Source of the DNA: Comamonadaceae bacterium | Lineage (GTDB): Bacteria > Pseudomonadota > Gammaproteobacteria > Burkholderiales > Burkholderiaceae_C | Direction: 5' to 3' | Length of the DNA stretch: 38,965 nucleotides | Assembly (NCBI GenBank): GCA_947373245.1 | Contig: CANBWY010000018.1 | Span: 1 to 38,965 of the forward strand | Part shown: positions 7,757-16,439 of the stretch, in pieces | Position numbering within the stretch: the first letter of the stretch is position 1 | How the letters are laid out: the number at the start of each line of letters is the position of its first letter | Notes under the pieces: model-generated | Told to the model about the DNA's origin: nothing | Databases searched by the model: none | Seen by the model: the letters and a program-made list of their open reading frames with translations, nothing else | Position numbers and translations under genes: made by a program

Positions 7757-8629
7757 ATGAGCCAAGCATCCATCAGCGGTTTCACCTTCATTCGCAACGG
7801 CGTGGAGCTGGGCTTTCCGTTTGAAGCCTCCATTCGCTCACTCCTGCCCTTGGTGGACGAGTTTGTGGTGGTGGTAGGCCTTAGCAACGACGACACACTG
7901 GCACGCATCCACGCCATTGGCTCGCCCAAAATTCGTGTGATCGAAACCATCTGGAACGAACGCATGGCCGACCGCGGCTTTGTGTATGCCCAGCAAAAAA
8001 TGATTGCGCAATACGCCTGCACGGGTGACTGGGCGTTTTACTTGGAGGGCGATGAGGTGGTGCACGAGGCCGAGCTGGCCAACATCCGCGCCAGCGTGGA
8101 CAAGCACCACAGCAACCCAGCTGTCGAAGCTTTTGTGTTTGACTACTTTCACTTCTACGGCACGCCCGACTTCGTGGCCAACAGCCCCGCTTGGTACCGC
8201 CGCGAGTGCCGCTTGATTCGCAACACCATCCGCTCCTATGCGCCCGATGGCCAGTATTGGCTCATCACCTCAGACCACAAAAAAGGCCGCAACCCGCAAG
8301 CCGCTTTGGCCAACGCACACATCTACCACTACGGCTGGGTGCGCAGCAACGAGGCCATGCAAAAAAAGCTCGACCAGGTGAGCAAGTTTTGGTCACACGG
8401 CGCGCCCACCATTCGCTACAGCCAGTTTGATGCGCAGGTGCTGCAGCCCTTCACGGGCACACACCCTGAGTTGGTGAAACCTTGGCTGGCAAGCTCGGCA
8501 GAAAAGAGCTTCACGATTGACCCCGATTACAAACTCACCAAGCGTGAGAAGCGTCACCGCTGGTTGATGAAGCTGGAGAAAGCGTTTGGGCTGGACTTCA
8601 GCCGCAAACACTTCAAGCTGGTGGCCTGA
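7757..8629 (+). CDS. Glycosyltransferase family 2-like protein
   Basis: A 290-residue soluble protein with a GT-A-like start (SGFTFIRNGVELGFP) and the DEFVVVVGLSNDDT segment typical of family 2 nucleotide-sugar binding. The usual DXD metal site appears to be replaced by LEGDE around residues 96-100. The C-terminal third is basic (KREKRHRWLMK), which would suit contact with a membrane or a lipid acceptor. The ATG at 7757 is chosen because a longer frame from 7682 overlaps msbA. Sitting directly behind msbA, it may add a sugar to lipopolysaccharide core or another surface glycan, but the donor and acceptor cannot be inferred. Confidence 0.8.
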   Translation: MSQASISGFTFIRNGVELGFPFEASIRSLLPLVDEFVVVVGLSNDDTLARIHAIGSPKIRVIETIWNERMADRGFVYAQQKMIAQYACTGDWAFYLEGDEVVHEAELANIRASVDKHHSNPAVEAFVFDYFHFYGTPDFVANSPAWYRRECRLIRNTIRSYAPDGQYWLITSDHKKGRNPQAALANAHIYHYGWVRSNEAMQKKLDQVSKFWSHGAPTIRYSQFDAQVLQPFTGTHPELVKPWLASSAEKSFTIDPDYKLTKREKRHRWLMKLEKAFGLDFSRKHFKLVA

Positions 8630-8641
8630 GGCTTTAAAAAC

Positions 8642-10144
8642 TCAGAGCAACACGATGTCGTATTGCTCTTGCGTCATCGCCCCCTCGGACTGCAAAGAGA
8701 TGGGCTTGCCAATGAAGTCACTCAAGCCGGCCAAGTGCTGGCTTTCTTCATCGAGGAGTATGTCAATCACATCGGGCGACGCAATCACGCGAAACTCACG
8801 CGGGTTGAACTGACGGGCCTCACGCAAAATTTCGCGCAAGATGTCATAGGTCACGGTGCGCGCAGTTTTCACGCTGCCTTTGCCATCACACACGGGGCAT
8901 GGCTCGCACAGCATGTGGGCCAGCGATTCACGGGTGCGCTTGCGCGTCATCTCCACCAAGCCTAGGGCTGAGTAGCCGCTGACCATAGTTTTCACGCGGT
9001 CACGGGCCAGCTGCTTGCGAAACTCGACCAACACGGCTTCGCGGTGGTCTTCGCGCGTCATGTCAATGAAGTCGGCAATCACGATGCCACCCAAGTTACG
9101 CAAGCGCAGTTGGCGCGCAATGGCCCCTGCGGCTTCGAGATTGGTCTTGAAAATAGTTTCGTCAAAGTTGCGGGCGCCTACAAAGCCGCCTGTGTTCACG
9201 TCCACCGTGGTCAGCGCCTCGGTCTGGTCCACGATCAGGTAGCCACCAGACTTCAGTTCCACGCGGCGGCCCAAGGCCTTGCCCACTTCGTCGTCGATGT
9301 TGAACAGATCAAAAATCGGCCGCTCGCCTTTGTAGAGCTGCAACTTGTCCACCGCACTGGGCGTGAACTCTTGGCCAAAGGCTTTGAGTTGTTGGAACTG
9401 CTCGGCCGAGTCGAGGCGAATGGTTTGCGTGGTCTCGCTCACCAAGTCGCGCAGCACGCGTTGCAGCAGGCTCAGGTCTTGGTGCAACAACGATTTAGGG
9501 GGCAAACGGGTGGCGGCGTCTTTGATGCGTGCCCATGTTTTGCGCAGGTAGGCAATGTCTTCACCCAGCTCAGCGTCGCTCGCATCTTCGCCATTGGTGC
9601 GCAGAATGAAACCGCCGGTTTGGCTGCCCGTTTTACCGTCTTTTGCAGCCGCTTCTGCCAAAGCTTGCAGGCGATTGCGCAAAGCTTCACGCTGCTCAAA
9701 CGGGATTTTTTGGGACACGCCTATGTGTTGGTCTTGCGGCAAAAACACCAGCAAGCGACCCGCAATGCTGATTTGCGACGACAAGCGTGCGCCTTTGGTG
9801 CCAATCGGGTCTTTGATGACTTGCACCAACAAGGCTTGGCCTTCAAACACTTGTTTCTCAATGGGCACCACGGGTGCGGGTTCACCCTTTTCGGTGTCGG
9901 CATGGCGGGCGGCGACGCTGCTCATCAAGTCGGCCACGTGCAAGAACGCAGCGCGCTCAAGGCCAATGTCGATGAAGGCCGACTGCATGCCGGGCAACAC
10001 CCGCGCCACTTTGCCCAAGTACACGTTGCCGACCAAGCCGCGCTCTAGCGTGCGCTCGACGTGCAGCTCTTGCACCGCGCCGGTTTCCACCACGGCCACA
10101 CGGGTTTCTTGTGGCGACCAGTTGATGAGGATGTCTTGTTGCAT
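8642..10144 (-). CDS. rng: Ribonuclease G
   Basis: A 500-residue endoribonuclease of the RNase E/G family, which matures the 5' end of 16S rRNA and turns over some mRNAs. The S1 RNA-binding domain begins around residue 38 (GNVYLGKV, FIDIG). The DNase I-like catalytic part holds Asp315 (TVDVNTGG) and an acidic patch at about 358-361 (IADFIDM). The zinc-link cysteines are C416 and C419 (CPVC). It lacks the long C-terminal scaffold of RNase E, so RNase G is the better name. The ATG at 10144 is chosen because it begins MQQDILINWSP, typical of the family; the longer frame overlaps maf. It is the last gene of the nine-gene operon. Confidence 0.95.
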   Translation of the reverse strand: MQQDILINWSPQETRVAVVETGAVQELHVERTLERGLVGNVYLGKVARVLPGMQSAFIDIGLERAAFLHVADLMSSVAARHADTEKGEPAPVVPIEKQVFEGQALLVQVIKDPIGTKGARLSSQISIAGRLLVFLPQDQHIGVSQKIPFEQREALRNRLQALAEAAAKDGKTGSQTGGFILRTNGEDASDAELGEDIAYLRKTWARIKDAATRLPPKSLLHQDLSLLQRVLRDLVSETTQTIRLDSAEQFQQLKAFGQEFTPSAVDKLQLYKGERPIFDLFNIDDEVGKALGRRVELKSGGYLIVDQTEALTTVDVNTGGFVGARNFDETIFKTNLEAAGAIARQLRLRNLGGIVIADFIDMTREDHREAVLVEFRKQLARDRVKTMVSGYSALGLVEMTRKRTRESLAHMLCEPCPVCDGKGSVKTARTVTYDILREILREARQFNPREFRVIASPDVIDILLDEESQHLAGLSDFIGKPISLQSEGAMTQEQYDIVLL

Positions 10145-10157
10145 GCGTGCGCTCAAG

Positions 10158-10784
10158 TTAAACCTTGAATCCAAACTCGCGCAACAGCTGCGCGGTCTCA
10201 AACATCGGCAGGCCCATGATGCCAGAGTAGCTGCCGCTGATGTGCGCAATGTAGGCCGCTGCCCTGCCCTGCACCGCATAAGCGCCCGCTTTGCCCATGG
10301 GCTCGCCGCTGGCGACGTAGTTTTGAATTTGCGTACGGGTCAAGGGCGCAAAACGCACGTTGGAGATGCTCAAATCTTGCGCGCTTTTCAACGGCTTGCC
10401 CGCTTTAGAGAGGGTGCCAATCGCCACCGAGGTCAACACACGGTGCGTCTGCCCACTCAACGCACCCAAGATTTGGGCGGCGTGCTTGGCGTCATCGGGC
10501 TTGCCCAAAATGGTTTTGCCCAAAGCCACCGTGGTGTCACTGCACAACACGGGCGCGGTGGGCAAGCCACGGCGCGCCATGCGCTTGAGTGCAGCATCGA
10601 GTTTGAGCAAGGTCACGCGTTGCACGTAGGCGCGGGGCGCTTCGCCGGGCTTCACCACCTCAAGGGCTTCGGCGTCTTCGCTATCGTCAGCCAACAGCAG
10701 CTCGTAGCGAACGCCCAGTTGCTCTAGCAACTGGCGGCGGCGCGGGCTTTGTGAGGCGAGGTAAACGAATTTGGATTCAGACAT
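10158..10784 (-). CDS. maf: Maf-like nucleotide pyrophosphatase (YhdE type)
   Basis: A 208-residue house-cleaning enzyme that hydrolyses dTTP/UTP and modified nucleotides to monophosphates. Recognisable parts are the N-terminal [10 protein letters not shown] (11-20), the catalytic Asp83 in CSDTTV, and the [13 protein letters not shown] segment that favours the YhdE over the YceF subgroup. The neighbour also fits, since yhdE lies just ahead of rng in E. coli as well. It starts 16 bases after rlmH and ends 13 bases before rng. Confidence 0.92.
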   Translation of the reverse strand: MSESKFVYLASQSPRRRQLLEQLGVRYELLLADDSEDAEALEVVKPGEAPRAYVQRVTLLKLDAALKRMARRGLPTAPVLCSDTTVALGKTILGKPDDAKHAAQILGALSGQTHRVLTSVAIGTLSKAGKPLKSAQDLSISNVRFAPLTRTQIQNYVASGEPMGKAGAYAVQGRAAAYIAHISGSYSGIMGLPMFETAQLLREFGFKV

Positions 10785-10800
10785 AGTTAGGGCTTACAGC

Positions 10801-11268
10801 TCACTCGCGGTGATAAGGGTGGTTGGCGTTGATCGACCACGCACGGTACAGCTGCTCCACCAACAACACGCGCACCATGGCGTGTGGCAAGGTCAGGTCT
10901 GAAATTCGGATGCGCTCGTGCGCTTGTTTTTTGAATTCAGGGTCCAAGCCATCCGGCCCGCCAATGACCAATGCCACATCGTCAGCTTCGAGTTGCCAGT
11001 GCTTGAGCTTGGCAGCCAAGGCCACGGTGGTGAGGTTGGTGCCGCGCTCGTCCAAGGCGACGATGCGGCAGCCACGCGGAATGGCCGCTTCAATGCGTTC
11101 GCGCTCGGCAGCGTAAATGGTTTCTAAGGTTTTAGAGCTGCGCGGCTCGGTTTTGACGGCTTTCAGCTCGACCTTGAGTTCAGACGGAAACCGCTTGGCG
11201 TAATCGTCCCAAGCGGTTTGTGCCCAGTCGGGCACACGTTGGCCGACCGCGACGACCCACAGCTTCAT
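10801..11268 (-). CDS. rlmH: 23S rRNA pseudouridine-1915 N3-methyltransferase RlmH
   Basis: A 155-residue SPOUT-class enzyme, the standard length, which methylates pseudouridine 1915 in helix 69 of the assembled 70S ribosome. The S-adenosylmethionine knot carries GGPDG at 103-107, and the family's C-terminal stretch [16 protein letters not shown] ends the protein. Its ATG overlaps the stop of rsfS by four bases. The pair rsfS-rlmH is conserved in many bacteria and both products act on the ribosome. Confidence 0.97.
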   Translation of the reverse strand: MKLWVVAVGQRVPDWAQTAWDDYAKRFPSELKVELKAVKTEPRSSKTLETIYAAERERIEAAIPRGCRIVALDERGTNLTTVALAAKLKHWQLEADDVALVIGGPDGLDPEFKKQAHERIRISDLTLPHAMVRVLLVEQLYRAWSINANHPYHRE

Positions 11269-12053
11269 GCTTTGCGGGCAGTGGTCTTTTTAGCTGCTGG
11301 AGGACGCTTGCCCGTTGGTTTGCCAGCCGTGGTCGAAGCGCTACGTGCTGCGGCTTTGGCGGTTGACTTGGCGCCTTTGAGGCCCACGGTCTTGACCGGC
11401 AACTTGGCAGGCGCTGCAGCGGCTGGCTTTTTGGCTGCTGCAGTTTTGGCCGGTGCGCTCTTCGCAGAAGCTGTTTTAGCAGCCACGGTTTTAGCGGGTG
11501 CAGCTTTGGCTGGACCCCGTGTCGATGTGCTGCGTGAGGCGGGCTTGGCTGCGCCGCTGCGTGCGGCAGGCTTCTTGTCACCGGCTTTGTCAGTTGATTT
11601 AGCTGCCGTTTTCTTGGCAGCAGGTTTTTTACCAGCCGACTTCTTAGCAGGCGCTTCCTCTGGCTCTGCCGCTTTGACAGGCTTGGGCGCACCAAACTTC
11701 AAGCGCACAGGCTTCTCACCCCAAATTTCTTCGAGGTTGTAGTAACCACGGATGGTGGGCTGCATGACGTGCACCACAACAGCGCCGCAATCCACAATGA
11801 TCCATTCGCCATTGTCTTCGCCTTCGATGCGGGGCTTGCCAAAACCGCCTTCACGCACTTTGTCGCGCACGCTGGCGGCCAAGGCTTTGGTTTGACGGTT
11901 AGACGTACCCGATGCAATGATCACGCGCTCAAACAGCGAGGACAGGTGCTCGGTGTCAAACACCACGAGGTCTTGGGCTTTGACGTCCTCCAGCGCATCC
12001 ACGACGGTGCGTTGCAGTTTTTGGACATCTTTTTTGGCGGAGGTTTCGGTCAT
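11265..12053 (-). CDS. rsfS: Ribosome silencing factor RsfS with a long basic tail
   Basis: The first 120 residues form a normal RsfS domain with [37 protein letters not shown] and a final YYNLEEIWG. RsfS binds uL14 on the large subunit and blocks subunit joining in starved cells. The protein is 262 residues, whereas the family is usually about 105-130. Residues about 122-262 are a low-complexity Lys/Ala/Pro tail full of AAKK-, PAKT- and AKSA-like repeats, resembling bacterial histone H1-like tails, with a KKTTARKA end. The tail would bind RNA or DNA without specificity; its role is unknown. Four-base overlaps with nadD upstream and rlmH downstream show translational coupling, so the tail is not a fused separate gene. 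Confidence 0.92.
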   Translation of the reverse strand: MTETSAKKDVQKLQRTVVDALEDVKAQDLVVFDTEHLSSLFERVIIASGTSNRQTKALAASVRDKVREGGFGKPRIEGEDNGEWIIVDCGAVVVHVMQPTIRGYYNLEEIWGEKPVRLKFGAPKPVKAAEPEEAPAKKSAGKKPAAKKTAAKSTDKAGDKKPAARSGAAKPASRSTSTRGPAKAAPAKTVAAKTASAKSAPAKTAAAKKPAAAAPAKLPVKTVGLKGAKSTAKAAARSASTTAGKPTGKRPPAAKKTTARKA

Positions 12054-12691
12054 TCGTTAGATCTGTAAAGGCTGTGTTTTTCAATGTAGTGCTGCACAGC
12101 GGCAGGCAACCACGCAGACATAGAAGCGGCTGGATGAGCACCATGAGCGAAGTGCGCGCGAATCTCGGTGGCACTCACATTCAGGCTGGGCATGTCCAAG
12201 CGTTGTATGTCGGGGGATACCGCATTGTGCCACTGTGCGTCGTGCTTCTGGCCAACGGGGGGATTTGGCGCGTCGGCAGGCAACGCGCGCGCGGCGACCA
12301 CCAAGGTCACCATGTCCTCAATGTCTTGCCAACGGTGCCATGTTTGAAACGCGCGGGCTTGGTCTGCGCCTATGAAAAGGTACAACTCAGCATCGGGCTG
12401 CTCCGCATGCAACTCTTGCAGGGTGTCAAAGGTGTAGGTCGCGCCTTGGCGGTCTATTTCACGCGGGTCGACCACGGTTTTCGGCACGTCGGCAAAGGCC
12501 AAGCGCGTCATGGCCAAACGGTGTGGCGAGGGGGTGAGCGTGCGGGTTTTGTGCCAGGCATCGCCTGTCGGGATGATGCGCAACTCGTCTAACTCAAACT
12601 GTGCCAAGGCGTGCTGCGCCAACGCGAGGTGCGCCATGTGCGGCGGGTCAAACGCACCGCCAAAAATGCCCAGACGCTTGGGATGGCTCAC
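12050..12691 (-). CDS. nadD: Nicotinate-nucleotide adenylyltransferase NadD
   Basis: A 213-residue enzyme that joins nicotinate mononucleotide and ATP to deamido-NAD, a step in NAD synthesis. The nucleotidyltransferase start GIFGGAFDPPHMAHL (8-22) carries the HxGH-like site as His-Met-Ala-His, and the C-terminal SATEIR supplies the second ATP-binding motif. The nadD-rsfS-rlmH order is widespread. It begins ten bases after the hemF stop and overlaps rsfS by four bases. Confidence 0.96.
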   Translation of the reverse strand: MSHPKRLGIFGGAFDPPHMAHLALAQHALAQFELDELRIIPTGDAWHKTRTLTPSPHRLAMTRLAFADVPKTVVDPREIDRQGATYTFDTLQELHAEQPDAELYLFIGADQARAFQTWHRWQDIEDMVTLVVAARALPADAPNPPVGQKHDAQWHNAVSPDIQRLDMPSLNVSATEIRAHFAHGAHPAASMSAWLPAAVQHYIEKHSLYRSNE

Positions 12692-12701
12692 TTGAGGTAA
12701 C

Positions 12702-13637
12702 TCACTTCAACCAATCACGCGGCACGAGGTAGTCGTGCAACAAGGCGTGCTCTGGCGTGCCCGGCTCGGGCTGATGTTGGTAGGACCAGCTCACCAAGGG
12801 GGGCATGGACAGCAAAATGGACTCGGTGCGCCCGCCTGACTGCAAGCCAAAGTGCGTGCCACGGTCCCACACGAGGTTGAACTCGACATAGCGACCACGG
12901 CGGTACAACTGGTGCTTGCGCTCGCGCTCGCCATAAGGCGTGTTCATGCGGCGCTCCACGATGGGGAGATACGACTCAAGGAAGGCATTGCCCACGCTTT
13001 GCAGCATCTCAAAGCTGCGCGCAAAGCCGAGTTCAGAAAAGTCATCAAAGAAGATGCCGCCAATGCCGCGTTGTTCGTTGCGGTGTTTGTTGCAGAAGTA
13101 GTCGTCACACCAGGTTTTGAAGCGTGGGTACAAACCTTCGCCAAACGGTTGTAGCGCGTCATGGCAGACCTGATGGAAATGTTTGGCGTCCTCGGCAAAG
13201 CCGTAATAGGGCGTCAGGTCCATGCCGCCGCCAAACCAAGCCACGGTTTTGCCGTTGGCGGGTGTGGCCGCAATCATGCGCACGTTCATGTGCACCGTGG
13301 GCACATAGGGGTTGCGGGGGTGAAACACCAGCGACACGCCCATGGCTTCAAACGGCGCGCCTGCCAGCTCGGGGCGGTGTTGCGTAGCCGAAGGTGGCAG
13401 TGATGCGCCGCGCACATGCGAAAAGCCGCAACCCGCACGCTCGAACACCAAGCCGTCTTCTAAGATTTGGGTGATGCCATTGCCCTGCAGCTGCTCGCCG
13501 GGGCTTTTTTCCCACTTGTCTACCAAAAACTGGGCTGGACCTTCTTTGGCCTCGATGGCGCTGGTGATGCGGCTTTGCAAGCCAATCAGGTAGTCGCGCG
13601 CAGCGGCCACAACGTGTTCGTGGGTTTGGGTGCTCAT
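12702..13637 (-). CDS. hemF: Oxygen-dependent coproporphyrinogen III oxidase HemF
   Basis: A 311-residue enzyme that decarboxylates coproporphyrinogen III to protoporphyrinogen IX with molecular oxygen in haem synthesis. Family hallmarks are [11 protein letters not shown], the active-site [12 protein letters not shown] run, IGGIFFDDF, and the [15 protein letters not shown] stretch near the end. The ATG at 13637 (MSTQTHEHV) is used because the longer frame overlaps the upstream acyltransferase. Its presence indicates aerobic life. Seven bases separate it from the preceding gene. Confidence 0.96.
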   Translation of the reverse strand: MSTQTHEHVVAAARDYLIGLQSRITSAIEAKEGPAQFLVDKWEKSPGEQLQGNGITQILEDGLVFERAGCGFSHVRGASLPPSATQHRPELAGAPFEAMGVSLVFHPRNPYVPTVHMNVRMIAATPANGKTVAWFGGGMDLTPYYGFAEDAKHFHQVCHDALQPFGEGLYPRFKTWCDDYFCNKHRNEQRGIGGIFFDDFSELGFARSFEMLQSVGNAFLESYLPIVERRMNTPYGERERKHQLYRRGRYVEFNLVWDRGTHFGLQSGGRTESILLSMPPLVSWSYQHQPEPGTPEHALLHDYLVPRDWLK

Positions 13638-13644
13638 CGTGTTC

Positions 13645-14304
13645 TTAATTTGAAGTACTTGTGCCCCGTGTGTCGCCAGCAACAGGCATGCGTGGCGGCA
13701 AGGGTCGAATCGGCGAGGCTTGGTTCGCATGAAAGCCCTTCACGCCTTCATACACCTTGGCAAGGTGGGCATAGTCGGCTTGCACGTCACCCGTCAAACG
13801 CATGAAGTCGGTGATTTTGGCCACTTTGCTGCCGTAATCAATGCGCAACATGCACAAAGGCACATCGGCACCGAGTGCCAGCTGGTAAAAACCACTGCGC
13901 CAGCCCTCAGTCAGCTTGCGTGTGCCTTCGGGCGACAAGGCGATCCATAGCAACTGGTCGTTTTGCTTGTGTTGTTGAAGCGCCTCCACCATCTCGCCCA
14001 CCACGCCTTTCGGCGACGAGCGGTCAATTGGCACTGCACCAATGAAGCGAATCCAGCGGCCAAACAGCGGGATTCGAAACAAGCTGTCTTTGGCAAAAAA
14101 CTGAACTGGCAAGCCCACCGCCCACTTGACCGGCATCATGGTCACAAAGTCCCAGTTGCTGGTGTGCGGGTAGCCAATGAGCACGCCTTGCTTGGCAGGC
14201 AAGCCGTTGAACTCAATTTTCCAGCCCATCAGCTTGACCAGCCATGCCGCCAAGCGGTTGGGCTGGCACGGCACGATGCCGGGATTGGCAAGCGCCGTCG
14301 TCAT
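13645..14304 (-). CDS. 1-acylglycerol-3-phosphate acyltransferase-like protein
   Basis: A 219-residue member of the PlsC-like acyltransferase superfamily. The catalytic H-x4-D motif is HTSNWD at 47-52 and the substrate-binding motif is PEGTR at 125-129. One hydrophobic N-terminal segment (about 16-30) would hold it at the inner membrane. The sequence is more like the atypical HTSNWD subgroup than classical PlsC (NHxSxxD), so the acyl acceptor could be something other than lysophosphatidate. It sits between purD and hemF with short gaps, so it is co-transcribed with housekeeping genes. Confidence 0.82.
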   Translation of the reverse strand: MTTALANPGIVPCQPNRLAAWLVKLMGWKIEFNGLPAKQGVLIGYPHTSNWDFVTMMPVKWAVGLPVQFFAKDSLFRIPLFGRWIRFIGAVPIDRSSPKGVVGEMVEALQQHKQNDQLLWIALSPEGTRKLTEGWRSGFYQLALGADVPLCMLRIDYGSKVAKITDFMRLTGDVQADYAHLAKVYEGVKGFHANQASPIRPLPPRMPVAGDTRGTSTSN

Positions 14305-14325
14305 CGGCTGAGCACCACCATCGAC

Positions 14326-15618
14326 TCAGCGCACATTCGCGCGATAGCCAATGTCGCTGCGGTACTGCACACCGTCAAAGTGGATGCCTTGGACGGTGTC
14401 GTAGGCCAGCTGTTGCGCCTGCTTCAAAGTGCCCCCCAAAGCGGTGACACACAACACGCGGCCTCCACTGGTGACCACGTGGCCGTCTTTCATTTGCGTG
14501 CCGGCGTGGAACACCACCACCTCATCTGTGTCTTGTGGCAAGCCAGAGATGACATCACCCTTGCGTGGGTTCATGGGGTAGCCGTGGGCTGCCAACACCA
14601 CGCCGACAGCGCTGCGGCGGTCCCAGTCCAACTCGAAATCGTCAAAGCGCACGTCTGCATTGGTGGCGGTGGCGGCGAGAAGCACATCTACCAAATCGGT
14701 TTTGAGGCGCGCCATGATGGGCTGGGTTTCGGGGTCGCCCATGCGGCAGTTGAACTCCAGCGTTTTGACTTGGCCCTGTGGGTCAATCATCAAGCCGGCG
14801 TACAAGAAACCTGTGAACGGGATGCCGTCTTTTTCCATGCCCTTGATGGTGGGCAAAATAATTTCGCGCATGGCGCGTGCATGCACCTCAGGCGTCACCA
14901 CCGGGGCTGGCGAATAGGCGCCCATGCCACCCGTGTTGGGGCCTAGGTCGGCATCGAGCAAGCGTTTGTGGTCTTGGCTGGTGGCCAAAGGCAACACGGT
15001 TTTGCCATCGCACATGACGATGAAGCTGGCCTCCTCGCCTTGCAAAAACTCTTCAATGACAACGCGCGCCCCGCCCTCGTTGTGGCTCACACCCAACTTG
15101 TTGTCGAGCAACATAAAGTCAATCGCTTCGTGCGCTTCAGCGGCCGTCATGGCCACCACCACGCCCTTGCCTGCGGCCAGACCGTCAGCCTTGACCACAA
15201 TCGGTGCGCCTTTGGCGTTGACATAGTCGTGTGCAGCTTGCGCGTCGGTGAAGGTGTCGTATTCAGCCGTGGGAATGTTGTGGCGCTTCATGAACGCTTT
15301 GCTAAACGCCTTGGAGCTTTCCAGCTGCGCAGCGGCCTTGGTGGGCCCAAAAATGCGCATGCCGTGCGCGCGAAACTCGTCCACCACACCTGCGGCCAAA
15401 GGCGTTTCGGGGCCGACCACGGTCAGCTCTACACCGTTGGCTTGGGCAAATTCAAGCAAGGCTTTGACATCGGTGATGTCAATGTTGTCTAAACGCTTGT
15501 CGCGCGCGGTGCCGCCGTTGCCGGGCGCCACAAACACTTTTTGCACCTTGTTGGACTGGGCCAACTTCCACGCCAAGGCGTGCTCACGGCCACCGCCGCC
15601 AATAACTAAGACGTTCAT
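14326..15618 (-). CDS. purD: Phosphoribosylamine-glycine ligase PurD
   Basis: A 430-residue ATP-grasp enzyme for the second step of purine synthesis, joining glycine to phosphoribosylamine. It shows the N-terminal [11 protein letters not shown], the [10 protein letters not shown] segment, an ATP-binding core with [13 protein letters not shown], and the metal-site region [11 protein letters not shown]. Length and order are standard. The ATG at 15618 overlaps the yebC stop by four bases, and 21 bases separate its stop from the acyltransferase gene. Confidence 0.97.
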   Translation of the reverse strand: MNVLVIGGGGREHALAWKLAQSNKVQKVFVAPGNGGTARDKRLDNIDITDVKALLEFAQANGVELTVVGPETPLAAGVVDEFRAHGMRIFGPTKAAAQLESSKAFSKAFMKRHNIPTAEYDTFTDAQAAHDYVNAKGAPIVVKADGLAAGKGVVVAMTAAEAHEAIDFMLLDNKLGVSHNEGGARVVIEEFLQGEEASFIVMCDGKTVLPLATSQDHKRLLDADLGPNTGGMGAYSPAPVVTPEVHARAMREIILPTIKGMEKDGIPFTGFLYAGLMIDPQGQVKTLEFNCRMGDPETQPIMARLKTDLVDVLLAATATNADVRFDDFELDWDRRSAVGVVLAAHGYPMNPRKGDVISGLPQDTDEVVVFHAGTQMKDGHVVTSGGRVLCVTALGGTLKQAQQLAYDTVQGIHFDGVQYRSDIGYRANVR

Positions 15619-16334
15619 AGTGCGGCGTTGTGATAGACCTCTTGCACATCGTCAAGGTCCTCCAACGCATCCAAAAGTTTTTGCATTTTCACAGCGTCAT
15701 CACCCTCGAGTTCGATGGTGTTGTCCGCACGGTAAGTCACTTCGGCCACTTCGGGCTTGAGGCCCGCAGCGTCCAAAGCGTGTTTGACAGCTTCCAAGCT
15801 GGCTGGCGGCGTCAACACTTCGATCGCGCCGTCATCATCGGTGATCACATCGTCTGCGCCCGCTTCGAGCGCGATTTCCATGATTTGGTCTTCGTTGCTG
15901 CCCGGGGCAAACACCATCTGGCCGCAATGCTTGAATTGAAACGCCACCGAACCCTCGGTGCCCATGTTGCCGCCGTTTTTGCTGAAGGCAAAACGCACTT
16001 CAGCCACGGTACGCACGCGGTTATCGGTCATGGTGTCGACGATGATGGCCGCACCACCCACGCCGTAGCCTTCGTAACGAATCTCTTCATAAACCACACC
16101 GTCGAGGTTGCCGGTGGCTTTGTCAACGTTGCGTTTGATGTTGTCCGCAGGCATGTTGGCGGCTTTGGCTTTTTCAATGGCCAAGCGCAAACGCGGGTTC
16201 AGGCTCAAGTCGCCGCCACCCAAGCGCGCCGACACAATGATTTCACGTGTGATGCGCGTCCAAATCTTGCCGCGCTTTTCGTCTTGCCGCCCTTTGCGGT
16301 GCTGAATGTTTGCCCATTTGCTATGGCCTGCCAC
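15615..16334 (-). CDS. yebC: YebC/PmpR family protein
   Basis: A 239-residue protein with the unmistakable start [18 protein letters not shown] and the three-domain YebC layout. Members were first described as DNA-binding regulators such as PmpR, and more recently as translation factors that relieve stalls at polyproline runs. Which role applies here cannot be told from the sequence. The start codon is GTG at 16334, with an AGGA ribosome-binding motif upstream. It is the first gene of the nine-gene operon, and a terminator at 16389-16418 separates it from clpA. Confidence 0.96.
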   Translation of the reverse strand: MAGHSKWANIQHRKGRQDEKRGKIWTRITREIIVSARLGGGDLSLNPRLRLAIEKAKAANMPADNIKRNVDKATGNLDGVVYEEIRYEGYGVGGAAIIVDTMTDNRVRTVAEVRFAFSKNGGNMGTEGSVAFQFKHCGQMVFAPGSNEDQIMEIALEAGADDVITDDDGAIEVLTPPASLEAVKHALDAAGLKPEVAEVTYRADNTIELEGDDAVKMQKLLDALEDLDDVQEVYHNAAL

Positions 16335-16388
16335 GAGAAGTCCTTTGGTGTTTCAACTGGATGCAATTTTACGTGACGCGCAGGCATG

Positions 16389-16418
16389 AAAAAAGCGGCT
16401 GTCACCAGCCGCTTTTTC
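16389..16418 (-). terminator. Rho-independent terminator after clpA
   Basis: A 9-bp stem (AAGCGGCTG, 16393-16401; CAGCCGCTT, 16406-16414) with a 4-base loop is flanked by A and T runs. On the minus strand it ends in six T and lies just past the clpA stop. The sequence would also work in the opposite direction, but nothing is transcribed that way here. Confidence 0.9.
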
Positions 16419-16439
16419 CGAGGATCTGCCCGCAGCAAG

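Noticed and set aside
8630-8650. CTGAG/CTCAG stem between the glycosyltransferase gene and rng
   Set aside because: Only five base pairs with a 10-base AT-rich loop and no T run; too weak to call a terminator.
9044-10048. 334-codon open frame on the plus strand
   Set aside because: It is antisense to rng, whose protein has clear family motifs throughout; the frame is a side effect of G+C-rich codon structure.
9555-10727. 390-codon open frame on the plus strand
   Set aside because: Antisense to rng and maf, with a low-complexity, Cys/Arg-rich translation that lacks any domain.
13963-14946. 327-codon plus-strand frame
   Set aside because: It spans two real genes on the other strand (the acyltransferase and purD) and has a His-rich, shadow-like composition.
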